Part shown: piece by piece, positions 45,293 through 56,126 of the stretch | Position numbering within the stretch: the first letter of the stretch is position 1 | Layout: each line of letters opens with the position of its first letter | Notes under the pieces: generated by a model | What the model saw: the letters and a program-made list of their open reading frames with translations, nothing else | What the model was told of the DNA's origin: nothing | Databases searched by the model: none | Program-made: the position numbers and the translations under genes | DNA from: Blastomyces gilchristii SLH14081 | Lineage: Eukaryota > Ascomycota > Eurotiomycetes > Onygenales > Ajellomycetaceae | Reading direction: 5' to 3' | DNA: 64,000 bases | Assembly (NCBI RefSeq): GCF_000003855.2 | Contig: NW_003101680.1 | Span: forward strand, 1,436,976-1,500,975

Positions 45293-46190
45293 GTGGACTT
45301 GGCGTCATTCTTGATGATACTTTTTATATTCTTTGGATTCAGATATTATACCAATATTATTATTATTCTACTATGTTGAAGACTTTTGGTCCGGATGGCA
45401 CTCAATCATGACAGTGTGGAAAGGGCAGGGCAGCTCAGTTCTAACGTTGAGGTGAACATTAGGTTCGCCACCATTTCTGGCTCTGTAGGGATTTTGGATT
45501 CATGGTGAAGCAGTTTCAGAAGTTTTTAGAGTGTGATCTGATCTACATTATAGGAGAATTTATACTATGTAGAGTACATTGTTAGTAACGTTGGTAAAAG
45601 ACCCATGTGCAATAATTTCGGCTAAAAATGTTCTCTTGGTATTCTAGTCCCTGGCGATTGGATTTGATATCAAAACGCGGGGTACGCTATTGATGTACAG
45701 TATATTTCTTCCCCAGTAGTTACACATCAGGATCAATAATCCCCAATCTTAGCGCAGGGGCTAAATCACACAAATGACGCCGGAGAGCTATGTAAACCTT
45801 CCAAGGTTCTACTACGTACAGGGTCAAATTATTTTGGAGATATTTTGAGAAACATCACCAATGCATTCGTGGTATTAATTTCATCTGACCTGCAAACCAA
45901 AGCTGAAAGCAACTGATGTCGAGCAGTTGCAGCCAGCTAGCAGAGTTAAATAAAAGATTTACTGCCAATCGGTTCCATCGGTCCCATCGGTCCCATTTGA
46001 GAAACCTTGGAAAGATCCACATAGCAAGTGAGGGGTATAATTCAATCCAATATGGAATCGGGATCACATCGTTTCCTTGATGATCGGTCACTTTCCTACC
46101 CACTCTCTCCAGGATATCCTTGTATACATTTGTTCGTCTCCAGCATCTGTCACAGCACCACTTTAATAATAATAGAAGAAGAACTCCAGA
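45293..46190. other. Spacer between two hydrolase genes
   Basis: 898 nt in tandem orientation, AT-rich with a TTA tract near 45355. Contains the 3' end of the lipase gene and the promoter of the next. No gene seen. Confidence 0.45.
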
Positions 46191-47352
46191 ATGGCAGTGT
46201 CAAAGACAGTCAAGGTCCCTCATCTGAGTGGCATCGCCGCAGGATACAAACTTTCCAGCGACACATACGACGCCTCAAAGCCCACCTGTGTGATGATCAA
46301 CTCCATGTGCACGACTGCCTCGCTGTACACTAACCAATTCGAAAATAAGCAGCTCACCAGCATCATGAACCTCCTTGCCATCGAGCCGTTAGGGCATGGA
46401 GCCACCAGCTCGCCCACAGATCACTTCACATACTGGGACTCGGCAATCATGGCGCTGCAGGTGATGGAGGAGCTCGGAATTCAGAAAGCGTTCGCACTGG
46501 GGACTAGCCAAGGTGGATGGATTGTGACGCGCATGGCGCTGTTGGCTCCTGATCGGGTATGTTGTTTGGGGCCTGAACCGGCGAAGCTGTCCCAGCTTTT
46601 GCTCTCCTTTCCAGAATTCCTTGACGTTCCGACGCGCCGCCACGAGGAGGGAACATGACCCGAGCAAGCACTTAAGATAGACAAAAAAAAAAAAAAAAAC
46701 CATATTAATATTCCTTCTTTTCCATACAGATTCTTGGGATCATGCCCCTAGGCACGTCAATGGACTATGAATCGGAAGTCTCGAGGACAAAGGGATGCTG
46801 GGACCCGGCTACCTCCCTAACACCCTTTTACGAGAATCTGAACAGCGTCACAGAAACGCCCGATTTCGTAATAGACGAAGTCTGGTGTGGGATGGTAGCC
46901 AGTGTTGGATTGGGCGAAGGCGCAGATGCTGAGTTGGTCGAATTCTGGATAAACACTGTGCGGAGCGTCTATTCTGGCGACGAGGGGAGAAGGAAGGCGC
47001 GTATGGCGTTGATATGCCTTATTAGCAGAGACGGGCTGCTGCTTCGACTGAGGGATGTTAAATGCCCTGTTTACTGGCTACAGGTACGTATTATTTGCCT
47101 CTTTGCCTCTTATCTATCTCCTCTTTTTACAATCGCCATGAAAGAAACCCTGATGTTAATGGAGGGAAAAATGAACAGGGCACCAAAGATATCCCTTTCG
47201 GCACAACCTATCCCCAGGAGCAAATAGAGCTCTTTACGGGCTCGAGGGAAAAGAAACTTATATTGGTCGAAGGAGGCGCGCACTATCTCAACGCAACCAG
47301 TCCAAAAGAGGTAGATGAAGCCCTCATCGAGATGGTCAACAAGTATAAGTAA
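46191..47352 (+). CDS. Alpha/beta hydrolase
   Basis: Three exons: 46191-46556, 46730-47083, 47179-47352; 297 residues, phase 0 at both joins. It is a small alpha/beta-hydrolase fold enzyme of unknown substrate. Segments are VPHLSGIAAGYKLSSDTYD, PTCVMINSMCTTASLY, LAIEPLGHGATSSPTDHFTY, and the nucleophile elbow ALGTSQGGWIVTRMALL with Ser in GTSQGG. The acid is probably in VYWLQGTKDIPFG, and the terminal His in VEGGAHYLNATSP. The glycine-rich nucleophile and DKD/GTKD-like acid resemble esterases and epoxide-hydrolase relatives. Similar fungal proteins include some encoded in secondary-metabolite clusters, but no such cluster genes lie nearby. Intron 1 contains an 18-nt A run. Confidence 0.82.
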
Positions 47353-48417
47353 TAAAGAAATCTTCATCGACGTGACAAGCACTATCACTCGAGGAACATG
47401 TGCTCAGCAGGAGTTAAATTTCAAGCTTCCGTTTCGGAATTGGAAGAGAATTGGGAGGCTTGGCACCTACCCTCTTCGGTGCTTACGAGAGTGGCGCGAG
47501 TACTGAGTACCCATGGCTTCCCTGGATCTTTTAAGAAATATACAGATTATTTACGGAGTACATTTTATATCGTAAAAAATAAGCCCTATTTTGCAACTGT
47601 ACTGCATTTGTTCTGATATTAATGTGCCGTCACTCTAAGCCAGGGGTGGTCACCTTGTCTGGGTGATCACTAAATTTAAGCTTAAATTTCATCCAGCAAC
47701 CTTACTACGGAGTATTAGCAGTAAATAACCCAGCGCTAGAAAGGGGAAAAAGGGGGAGAAAAAGAAATTTATAAGTGAGATGAATATAATTTACACAGGA
47801 TTTGCTTCCTTCCTAATGCATCAGATTATAGTTTGATGTAACTACTTCAAATAATTCTTCTTTTAGTTGAGTATGGAAACGTTTCGTTCATAAGCCATCT
47901 CCCCGTCCTCAAAAAAGAAAACGTCAAACTCAGTGCCGGTGTCCGCTCAGAAAAACCAGCCAGAAATCTTCTGACATTCATAATATAAAAGTAAACTACT
48001 ATTGTCACATAAGTGGGAAAATATCCTGTCCTCTCAAAAACGCCAAACAAAGAGCGGGAATAAAACATTTTCTCATAGTTTTCTCATAAAAGTCATTTCA
48101 GCATCCAATTCGTTTCCCCTTAAAACATCCCTCCACATAGGAATTCTGCGGAGAAATGGAGTGGCTCCAAAATAAAGAAGGACAAGATGGAAAAAAAGGA
48201 GGGGCATAACTGAGAAAAGAGGGGTAAATCGTATCATACCGTCCTCGCAAAACACCTTGAAGGACGCTCTACGTTGGCGAGATATGTCCTTTCCTTCGCC
48301 AGATCAGATAGCCACAACATGAAAGATAGCGCATTATTTCGAAACTGCTCAAAAGAAATTAAAAGATTAAAAATGAAAAATAAAAGAATTGGGAATTGGG
48401 AATCTAAAATATAAAAT

Positions 48418-48454
<37 letters not shown>

Positions 48455-48487
48455 AGATTATGGTAGCAAAATGGACCAATTTTTCTT
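47353..48487. other. Convergent spacer with long poly-A run
   Basis: 1.1 kb between two 3' ends. It contains two TACGGAGTA motifs (47552-47560, 47706-47714) and a run of 29 A residues (48422-48450) close to the 3' end of the minus-strand gene. On that gene's strand the run is poly-T, so it is not a retrotransposed poly-A tail of that gene. No gene seen. Confidence 0.5.
48422..48450. repeat. 29-nt poly-A run
   Basis: Uninterrupted A on the plus strand between an AT-rich stretch and the 3' end of the large minus-strand gene. Confidence 0.9.
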
Positions 48488-51400
48488 TCAATGATGCCGC
48501 TCATGGAGATAGACAATAGTAGTCCATCCCGCGCAGCAAGTTTTAACCATCCGATGCGCACACCAGCAGCACGTCACCGTGAAATTATTGGAGGATGAAG
48601 AGCTGGACGATGAGGGCCGGGAACCTCGGGGTGATTTATTATCCAGTGCATTATTGGATGCTCCTGAGCTAGTTTCAGTGAAGGTACTACTGCTCCCGCC
48701 ACCATGCGCAGCGAATACACTGCGTGCCGTTGGGTGCTGTGCTTGATGGGGTGGACTGTGGCTATCGTCGGCGATCAGGGGCTCGAGGTGTGGGGGCCCG
48801 TTGGGGAAGGCAAGTTTGGCATAGACGTCTGATGGCATGTCGTGCCAGTACCTACACTGGCAACAGATCACGAACATCTTGGCAACAGGCGTCCCCCTCC
48901 GCGCTGGACGTTGAGAAGCGACTCGGCCATTTCCAACATGGTTGGCGAGGCTTCGTCGGTTGGATGAATCTGGGCGCGAGTCGAAGATTGGCCCTGGATG
49001 GGTTTGGTGGTGACGTTCGGGGGTTCTTAGAGGGAGATCGCTGGATGCCAGTGCATCGGTGGCTGGTTGCTTTGCGGAGGGGAATGTCGAGATTATCGGC
49101 GTTGTTTGGGATGAAGATAGTGTAGGCGATGCGTGGCCGGGGGTAGATTTGTGAGTGAATCGCTCTTTCCATGGTTCATGGAGTACTTGGATTTTACTGA
49201 TGTCGACTGAGATGGAACGTTTCTTCTTAGGTGTCTCAGTGCCGTTGCTTGAAATGCTCATGGTTTCCACACCACTCGCAGAACTAGGGCGAGTGCTGGC
49301 TGGAGTGGGGAATACTCCACTGTTGCGCTTTGGGGATTTTGGGGGGATTTTGATATCGCTTGACATCTCGTTGCTGGCAATGGCGATGAGGCTGAACTGT
49401 CTGGAGGACGCACTGGGAGGCCGTGATGTGGCTTGTGATCTGAGGCCCCCTGGGTAGGGTAACTTGGAAGCCGTCTTTTTATCTGTGTCCTGTTTCCTCT
49501 GCAACTCATTTGATCCAGATACCAACGCTTTGGGCTGTTGTTTAGATTTACCGGTAGCGGTTGTCAGCTTGTTTTTCAGCGAATACCTTCGACCGAAACT
49601 TGTCGAACTCTTCTCCTTCTTTCTCTCATGTCTCAAGATCCGCGAGAAAGAGAAACCTGATTTTCCGTTCTTAGCTTTGGAAGAAGTATCAGCATCTCCC
49701 TGAGTGGCTATTTGCGCGGATTCCAGGGCATTTTCATCGTCTTGGTTATTAAGAGGTGGTCCGGCTAAAGGGGAAGATTTAAATGGGACGTCACGATTTA
49801 TTACTTTTGGTGATGTTCGCATGGAGTTCTCACGCTGTTTGACGGTAGGAGCAGTTGCCACTAGTTCCATGTTATCGGGGTCAATAATCGTTGGGGTTTT
49901 CAAGGTATCAATTGGATCGGCGGGGAGACTTGTTGGTGTGGTATTAGGGGAAGAAGATCCAGATTGGACCTGCGGAAAATCCCCAGCAATCCCTATGTCT
50001 TCAGGAGCGACATGCCAGCTGGCTGGTGTGAGAGAAGGATCTGAGTGAGCAGCATGGCTTTTGAATACCCCGTTAGAGCCATAGTTATATTCGTAAGGGC
50101 CGCTGGTTTTGAACTCGTCGACGTCCCCGTTCACTGATGTCTGGGGAGGTTCATGACCCGGACCGCGACGTTTTAAAGAGAGTCCGGCAACGCGATCAGA
50201 GTTTGTTAATATCTCACTCCATGAGTGTCTCCGTCCATGCTTCCGTTGACTCACTGGGGGCGTGTGCGTTGTTTTTTGTGGTGACCTGAGAGGAGGTATG
50301 ACTGAAATAGCTGGTGGTTGTTCTTGTGGTTCACTGGAACCGCTTGTGCCATTAACAGAATTTTGAAGGGTAGGTGCTTCATGATGAAGTTGGCCAGTTG
50401 TGTTATGTGGAGGAGGAATCTTCTCCTCAGGCTGGACAACTGTAATTCGCGAGCTATTGCGCGGACTTGGGGGGGAGATCCCCGTGGTAGAATGGAAATG
50501 ACTGCTTGTAGGCGTAGATGGCACACTTTTCTCCGTTTTTCGGCCAGATGCTTTGCGATTTTCATTCTCCTTATTTGTGGAAGCTCTACGTAATGAATAC
50601 ATATGGGGCTCGTGTTCAGCTTTGAGAGACCGACGTTGGAGCTTCCTTCCGTTAGAATTTGATAATCGGCGGGTAAGCTCCTGACTCCAAGATGATCTCG
50701 TAGGCGGTGTATTGGTGTTCTGTGGGGAAGGATCGCTGGATCGAAACGCCTTCGCAGCGGCACGTAGATCAGAATGTTTCTTAGCCATATGAAGGTGGCG
50801 TCTTGGCTTATTTGACGGAGACGAGGGCATGGGTGACGGTGAGTTCGAACCGGTAGCACGAGATGAGGTCTTATAATATTCTGGGTCCGGGGTTATTTTT
50901 CCTCCAAAACGCTGCGGCAAATGGCCTGTGAATAGAAGCTTGGTAGACTCCGGTGGATCATTCGCCGTTTTATCCGCTCCTACATCAGGGGGTGAAGTAG
51001 CAGGGACAGTTTCATCTCGGGCAGAATCATCCTTCGACGTGCTATTAGACCAAAACCCCAAAATTGATGGGGCAGTTGACGAGCGTGGGAGAATGCTTCT
51101 AATACTTGACGCTCTGCTGGGTGTCTTGCTGGGCGGCTTTTTGGTTAAACGTCGCGGCTCATTGAATGAGCTTCGCTCGGGTTTCTTGGCTTCATGTTTT
51201 GATGACCGTTCGAGCTCTTTCTTTTCTTTGGCGATTCGTTTTAATTCCTTCTTCCTTTCCTTCCTCTCTTTGTCCGTCTTCCAGGAGGGAGAAACACAGA
51301 TCTCAGACCGTTCATCTGCTTGGGTGATATTATTGACTCCATTGGCTACGTTTGTCGAGTTTTGATGAGCTTTGCTGGACTCATCAAGGTTTACTTGAGA

Positions 51401-51679
51401 GAGCGCGTGTGTGGCCTGATCATGGTTGTCAGCATATTTCATAAAAGCACGCAGAGCATTTAAAAAAATGGGTTCTTCATGGTTTTTCTACGTGTGCGAT
51501 CGAGAAGTACGCTACGAAACTAGAACTATTTTCGTGAGACCACCTTTGTGGTGCATGGAATATTGATTCGTGCAAAGTTTTATGCTGGGTTTATTCTGTA
51601 AGGACTTTGTACCACTCACCTCATCATTTGCATTCACTGCCTGTGGCTCGCCCGCAATTACGGAGTTTAAAGACTCCAT
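48488..51679 (-). CDS. Large disordered protein with two C-terminal cysteine clusters
   Basis: Two exons: 51679-51620 and 51487-48488; 1019 residues. Exon 1 codes MESLNSVIAGEPQAVNANDE and joins KNHEEPIFLNALRAFMKYAD in phase, replacing the ATG at 51442 as the start; a further ATG at 51700 in the same frame is an alternative. Residues about 75-110 are a Lys/Glu-rich probable helix (KERKERKKELKRIAKEKKEL). The middle 700 residues are Ser/Pro/Thr/Arg-rich and surely disordered, with many SPxx and RRxS-type phosphorylation-like sites. The C-terminus has two cysteine clusters, CCQCRYWHDMP and CCWCAHRMVKTCC, separated by a Ser-rich linker; they could bind zinc together. I do not recognise a named family. 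Known only as a conserved-looking fungal type by its organisation; function unknown. Confidence 0.8.
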
Positions 51680-54111
51680 TCGATATTGCTCACATACCAC
51701 ACCGGGCGCGATTTCAGTTTATGACATTCACCGTTGCTTATTACGCGCTATGAAGTTGTGCGCGTCACAGCAGTTGGTGGCCGACCTGGGGATCCCAAAG
51801 GACGCAATGAAGGCCCCCTCAACACCCCAATCGCGAGTCCAAAATGCAAACTTCTGCTCCAAATATGTGTCGTAGCAAGAAGTCACACCTGTTTAATTAA
51901 AACGTGGTGGGGAACCGAAGGCTCGAGGTGTGGAAGACGCAACAAACCGTGCGGTTGCGTGGTGGAAGGTCAATAGAAGGGTGACAAAAGAAACAGCGGA
52001 GCAACAACTGAAATAGCTCAAAGTAGCACCATCAAACTGCAAAACTGTGCCCCGGTGGTGTGAAGATTGCCAAATATGGAAAGACAGTAATTTGGGATAT
52101 GTGAAAAACGAAGCAACAGATAATAGAAATTGACCCTTTTTGCACAGCAAGCCGAACAACAACAAAAGTGAATCAAGCATTGAAAAATACCAAATACCGG
52201 CAAGGAATTTGTTGTACCATGCGTTTGCTATATTTCATGAGGGCTAAAAGATTTCCGAAGCCTACCCAGAAATGGACAGGACGGTAACAAGGATGGTGAT
52301 TGATATATGCATGAACTGAGAAGGACAGCGGACGGGAAACTCTTGGGAAGACAGGCAAGTTGCCAAAATCTCCGAATAGCGCGGGGAAGGTGAACCGACT
52401 ATGTTTAAATAGCAGCAAAGGAACCGAGGAATAACCCCGCAATGGTGTTGCTTGTAGCAGGTTGTAGTTATACTCTTTTAAAGATAGAGAAAGAAGGTTA
52501 ACCGGGGTCAGGCCATGAAGAAGGACAAGTTATAACATGAAGAGCAACGCCACGAATGTGAAACTCCTCCAGGGGACTCAGGATGAAACGTAAAGGCCCA
52601 TGTCTGCTTTCTTCGAAGCTTCGAGGCTGAGAGGCACAAGTTCGACACGAAAGGGGAGCAAACGGGATGGCGTCAGATCGGGATTTCCTGCTGGAGATCG
52701 AATCTTGTGTTCTGCATATAAACACAGCCCAAGCAGTTGCAAATGGCAACCCGCATCCCACAGACAGGACAGGAAGACAGCCGCCAAGTCACATGTTGGG
52801 GGCCTAGTCAGTTAATGTCTCAGGACTGCAGACAGGGCTTAGACGATTTGACAACGGGATTGGGAAGCTCAGAGTGTGCCAACATGTGAGTGTCCAACCA
52901 AATGCAGCCCACGCATGAAAATAAAGCATGGCTTTCTTTGGACACTAGTTACATGAGTTAGGGCCAGGCTTGGTGCACAAAGGCCGGCCCCAAGAGGCCA
53001 GCGAACAATTCAATACGACAGCCACAGCGCATTGTTATGATTCCTGTTTATTTGCCCCCCGCTCGGACTGGCAAATGATTTGACTCGCGAAAAGAAGAAA
53101 CGCGCTTGAGCAGGCAAGGTCTCAAAGATAAGATGCTGCACAAACCAAGGGGCGGACCAGGTTGCCATTGACAGGGAGAGAGAAACATATAGTCTGCTGA
53201 CGTTTTCGAAGTTGAAACAGAGTTACTCAAGGTACAGAAAGGCTTAATAGAGTTTTGTTAAGCTTCCACTGCAAAGTCCAACGGAAGAAGTGGAGCCAGC
53301 CTCCAAGGGGCTTTTTTTGTCAAGCCCAAGATGAAACCAACTGAGCGAGAGCCTTTCAGTTTATCTTTAAAGCCACTGTCATATCATCTGCAGAAGCCCA
53401 GGATAAATACAACACTAAGAGACACCTGTTCTTTGAATCCAACTAGGAAGAACGGGGTGGCAAGATGCCCCAACCGCTACGGTGGGTTTTTTCTGATGTG
53501 CTACAAATGACCGCTGACAAGATCCCGTACCCGTCCCGTCCGTCATCCCGCCTGCTTTCTGCTTTGTCCCGCTAATATTAAAAGACACAGTAATATCTTA
53601 TATGTATAGTATGGTGCACAGCGGCAGAATCACATCTCTGTATCTTGATATCTCTGTACTTGGATATTTTACAGTTCTCTGATTGCTCTGTGAGCCCTGT
53701 CAGAATCTGCTGCAATGTTTTCTGCTTTCTCATTGATTCATGATACATGATCTACTGAATTGATGCACTGCTTCATTTTCTCTCTCTTTCTTCATATCAT
53801 GATATATCTTCTGTCTGTTTTCTCTCTGTTATACTGTCTTTTACTTGATTACCTCTCTTTCACTTAATTACCTCTCTTTTCTGAATTCTCTCTGTCATGT
53901 CTCACTCTGCTCTATCTGTACAGTGCATGAATTTGATTTAATAGTAAAAGTGAACTGAAGAGGATGAAAAAATAAAATATTAAAAGGACGAGCTCATGAG
54001 AGAGGGGAGATATTGAAAATGACTGCAAAAAAGAAAGAGTAGTGAGTGAATACAAACTAAACATTAAGTAATAGAACACTCTCACATCTGATCCTCGCAT
54101 TTCAAGAACAT
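51680..54111. other. 2.4-kb gene-free spacer
   Basis: Probably holds the promoter and long leader of the large protein gene on the right of 51679. From 53580 to 54060 the sequence turns AT- and CT-rich with recurring TCTCTGT and CTCTCTTT words, unlike the preceding stretch, resembling mutated repeat DNA. Open frames on either strand (51893-52442, 52498-52787) lack protein character. No RNA gene recognised. Confidence 0.5.
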
Positions 54112-55502
54112 TTAGATAATCCCCATAGCAGTAGTAGATGTATGGGATTCAAAGGGCTTTTTAGCCCAAGGTTTCTCATACTCATCCAACGAATCCTCTT
54201 CCCCGGAGACAATTACTGGCTCACGTCCATATCTATCATCGTCATCATAGTTTTCATCCTCGTCCTCGTTGTACCCGGCAGCGGCTACAAGAGCAAGGAC
54301 TCTATGCAATTTCCATTGAAGGTCAAGGAGCTTCAAATCCGGCAGTGGCAGGGATTCGGGGTCTTCAGTTGTTAGAGTTATCACCTGTCCAGATGAAATA
54401 AGCTCATTGGCTTCACAGTTGAAAAGGCGAATGTTTGGACGCTCGCCATAAACACACTCTCGACCACCCTGTCCAAGGTTGGCAGGGAATGACGGAGGTT
54501 CAACAGTAAACTCCTGGCTCGGATCCTCAGGAAGCGCAGCAGTTGAAAGTCGCAGACTATCCAGGCTACTGGGGCACAGCCAAAAGAATTTGACTGTCAG
54601 AGATTTTTTATCATTTGATATGGATAACGGCTGCAAAGCAAACAACTGCTTATCCCAGTACGCATGCACATGTGGAGCTAATAGCAATAAATTTTCTGTT
54701 GTTTCTGTACTCTTCTGCGTAACAAAATCTTGTAGTTCGGAAATTTTTGATTGGTCCCAAAAAAGCGAAAGAGTCCGCTAGAAGTAGGTAATCTGGTGCA
54801 ATCTCCGGTGGCCCAAGGAGTAAGGTATGATATGGCAAGCGTTGGTCGGCTCCGTTGCCTTGGTCAGGACACAAGGTCTTATCTCGCTTCCGGCACTTCA
54901 TTGTGGTCGGATGGTTAGCTGGTAATGTCAGCTGGAAATATAGGCTGCTGGAGATCACGTACTAATTCCGTAACTTTTTTGGAGGAAGATCGGGTCGTGG
55001 TGGGGTCAGATCGAGGTGAGGAAGACTCAATTCTTCTTCGCTTTCTACATGGACTAGGGGCGCGTTTGGACGGTGTGGTTTCAACTCTTGGGTTGGTTGG
55101 TGTACTTGGTCCAGACTTATAGGCGTGGAGCTTGTCGACCGTTGGCTAGTCCCTAACAAAAAACATGTTAGCTTTCAAAGCTAGTAAAGCTACCTGGAGT
55201 TTACCTTGGCGATACGTACACAGAGCTCCCAACTCTGTGAGCGAAAATGTGGCATATAAAATCTGGAAAATATGAGAAGGGTCTTTTTCAAAACTAGAGG
55301 TGAGGTCGGCAAGGCGTTCTATATCAGACAACCAAATACAACTCCAAACTAGTTCGTTGAGGGGAAGCCATGTGCCTGGGTCAGCACCAGCGTTAATTTC
55401 CAGTTCTCTCATTGCTCTAAGGATGGACCCAATTAGTTTTACACGCTCCGGGTCGTGAAACTCAGAGTCTGGACCAACCACTGACGTGACGACTGGCTCC
55501 AT
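54112..55502 (-). pseudogene. Fungal HNH-endonuclease-domain gene, decayed
   Basis: The first exon (55502 to about 55205) codes ERVKLIGSILRAMRELEI and NELVWSCIWLSDIERL; a join at 55205/55160 gives a Pro-rich linker. The HNH region is spread over frames: CRKRDKT, then after a shift CVLTKATEPTNACHIIPYSL, TAG at 54780-54778, LFWDQSKISELQDFVTQ and ENLLLLAPHVHAYWDK. The C-terminal part from 54777 to 54112 is fully open (SLTVKFFWLCPSS, ESLPLPDLKLLDLQWKLHRV, then an acidic run). Fungal HNH proteins have this order, with AHI-P and LxxHxxWD as the nuclease-like core. The stop, a frameshift at the AAAAAA run near 54985, and a two-base loss (or one-base gain) near 54872 make it a probable pseudogene. 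No GT precedes the TAG closely enough for splicing. Confidence 0.65.
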
Positions 55503-56126
55503 ACTGTCGATTCGAACGTTTGGTGTTGGGAAAGTACGCTAATTTTGGCGGGGGTGTACGGAGTACTTGAAATGTAACTAAGCTAAAAGACTGAGGTATG
55601 CTTCATTGCTTGTATATGCTTTTTCTTTGAGAATGATGGACATGTTGTGAAACCCCCTCCTGCCTTGCCAAGATCATACTAATAACATAACATTAATATC
55701 TAGATGACTGCTTTTCATGATCATTATTATTATATATCGTTCTTCCTGTCTCTATAACTAAACATGCACTCAGATGTTCCAACAAAAAATCTAGGTGGGT
55801 TAAGTAATCCGAGAAGTCCAACCACGTGATACTAGACCCATACCTAACTTTACCTAGTACCTTGGATATGGATGGATAACTATGACGTCGGGTCAAATGG
55901 ATGTGTCGCTGTGGCTGAGCGCCTTCCAACCTTAAAGCACGCTTGCCCTATCCAGGACTAACTCCACCTTCACGCCATCCATGCCATGCCATATATGATA
56001 CAACACCTCGGGCTTCAATAATATTTAAATCTTGCAATCCTCATCTCCGCGCGTCGCGGTCTCTGAGCTCAAATTCCCCGTGTCTTCATCGAAGCCCCTT
56101 GATCTTCTTAGTGCTACGATCCCTCG
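55503..56126. promoter_or_regulatory. Upstream region of the Ca2+/H+ exchanger gene
   Basis: 624 nt between the decayed HNH gene and the exchanger start. It contains TACGGAGTA at 55557-55565 and an E-box CACGTG at 55823-55828. No close match to the calcineurin/Crz1 element was found. Confidence 0.4.

Noticed and set aside
46191..47352. Secondary-metabolite cluster gene
   Set aside because: Some relatives of this hydrolase occur in such clusters, but no synthase, P450 or transporter is present in the window.
48422..48450. Poly-A tail of a retrotransposed gene
   Set aside because: The run is poly-T relative to the adjacent gene, no target-site duplication or intronless copy of another gene was seen.
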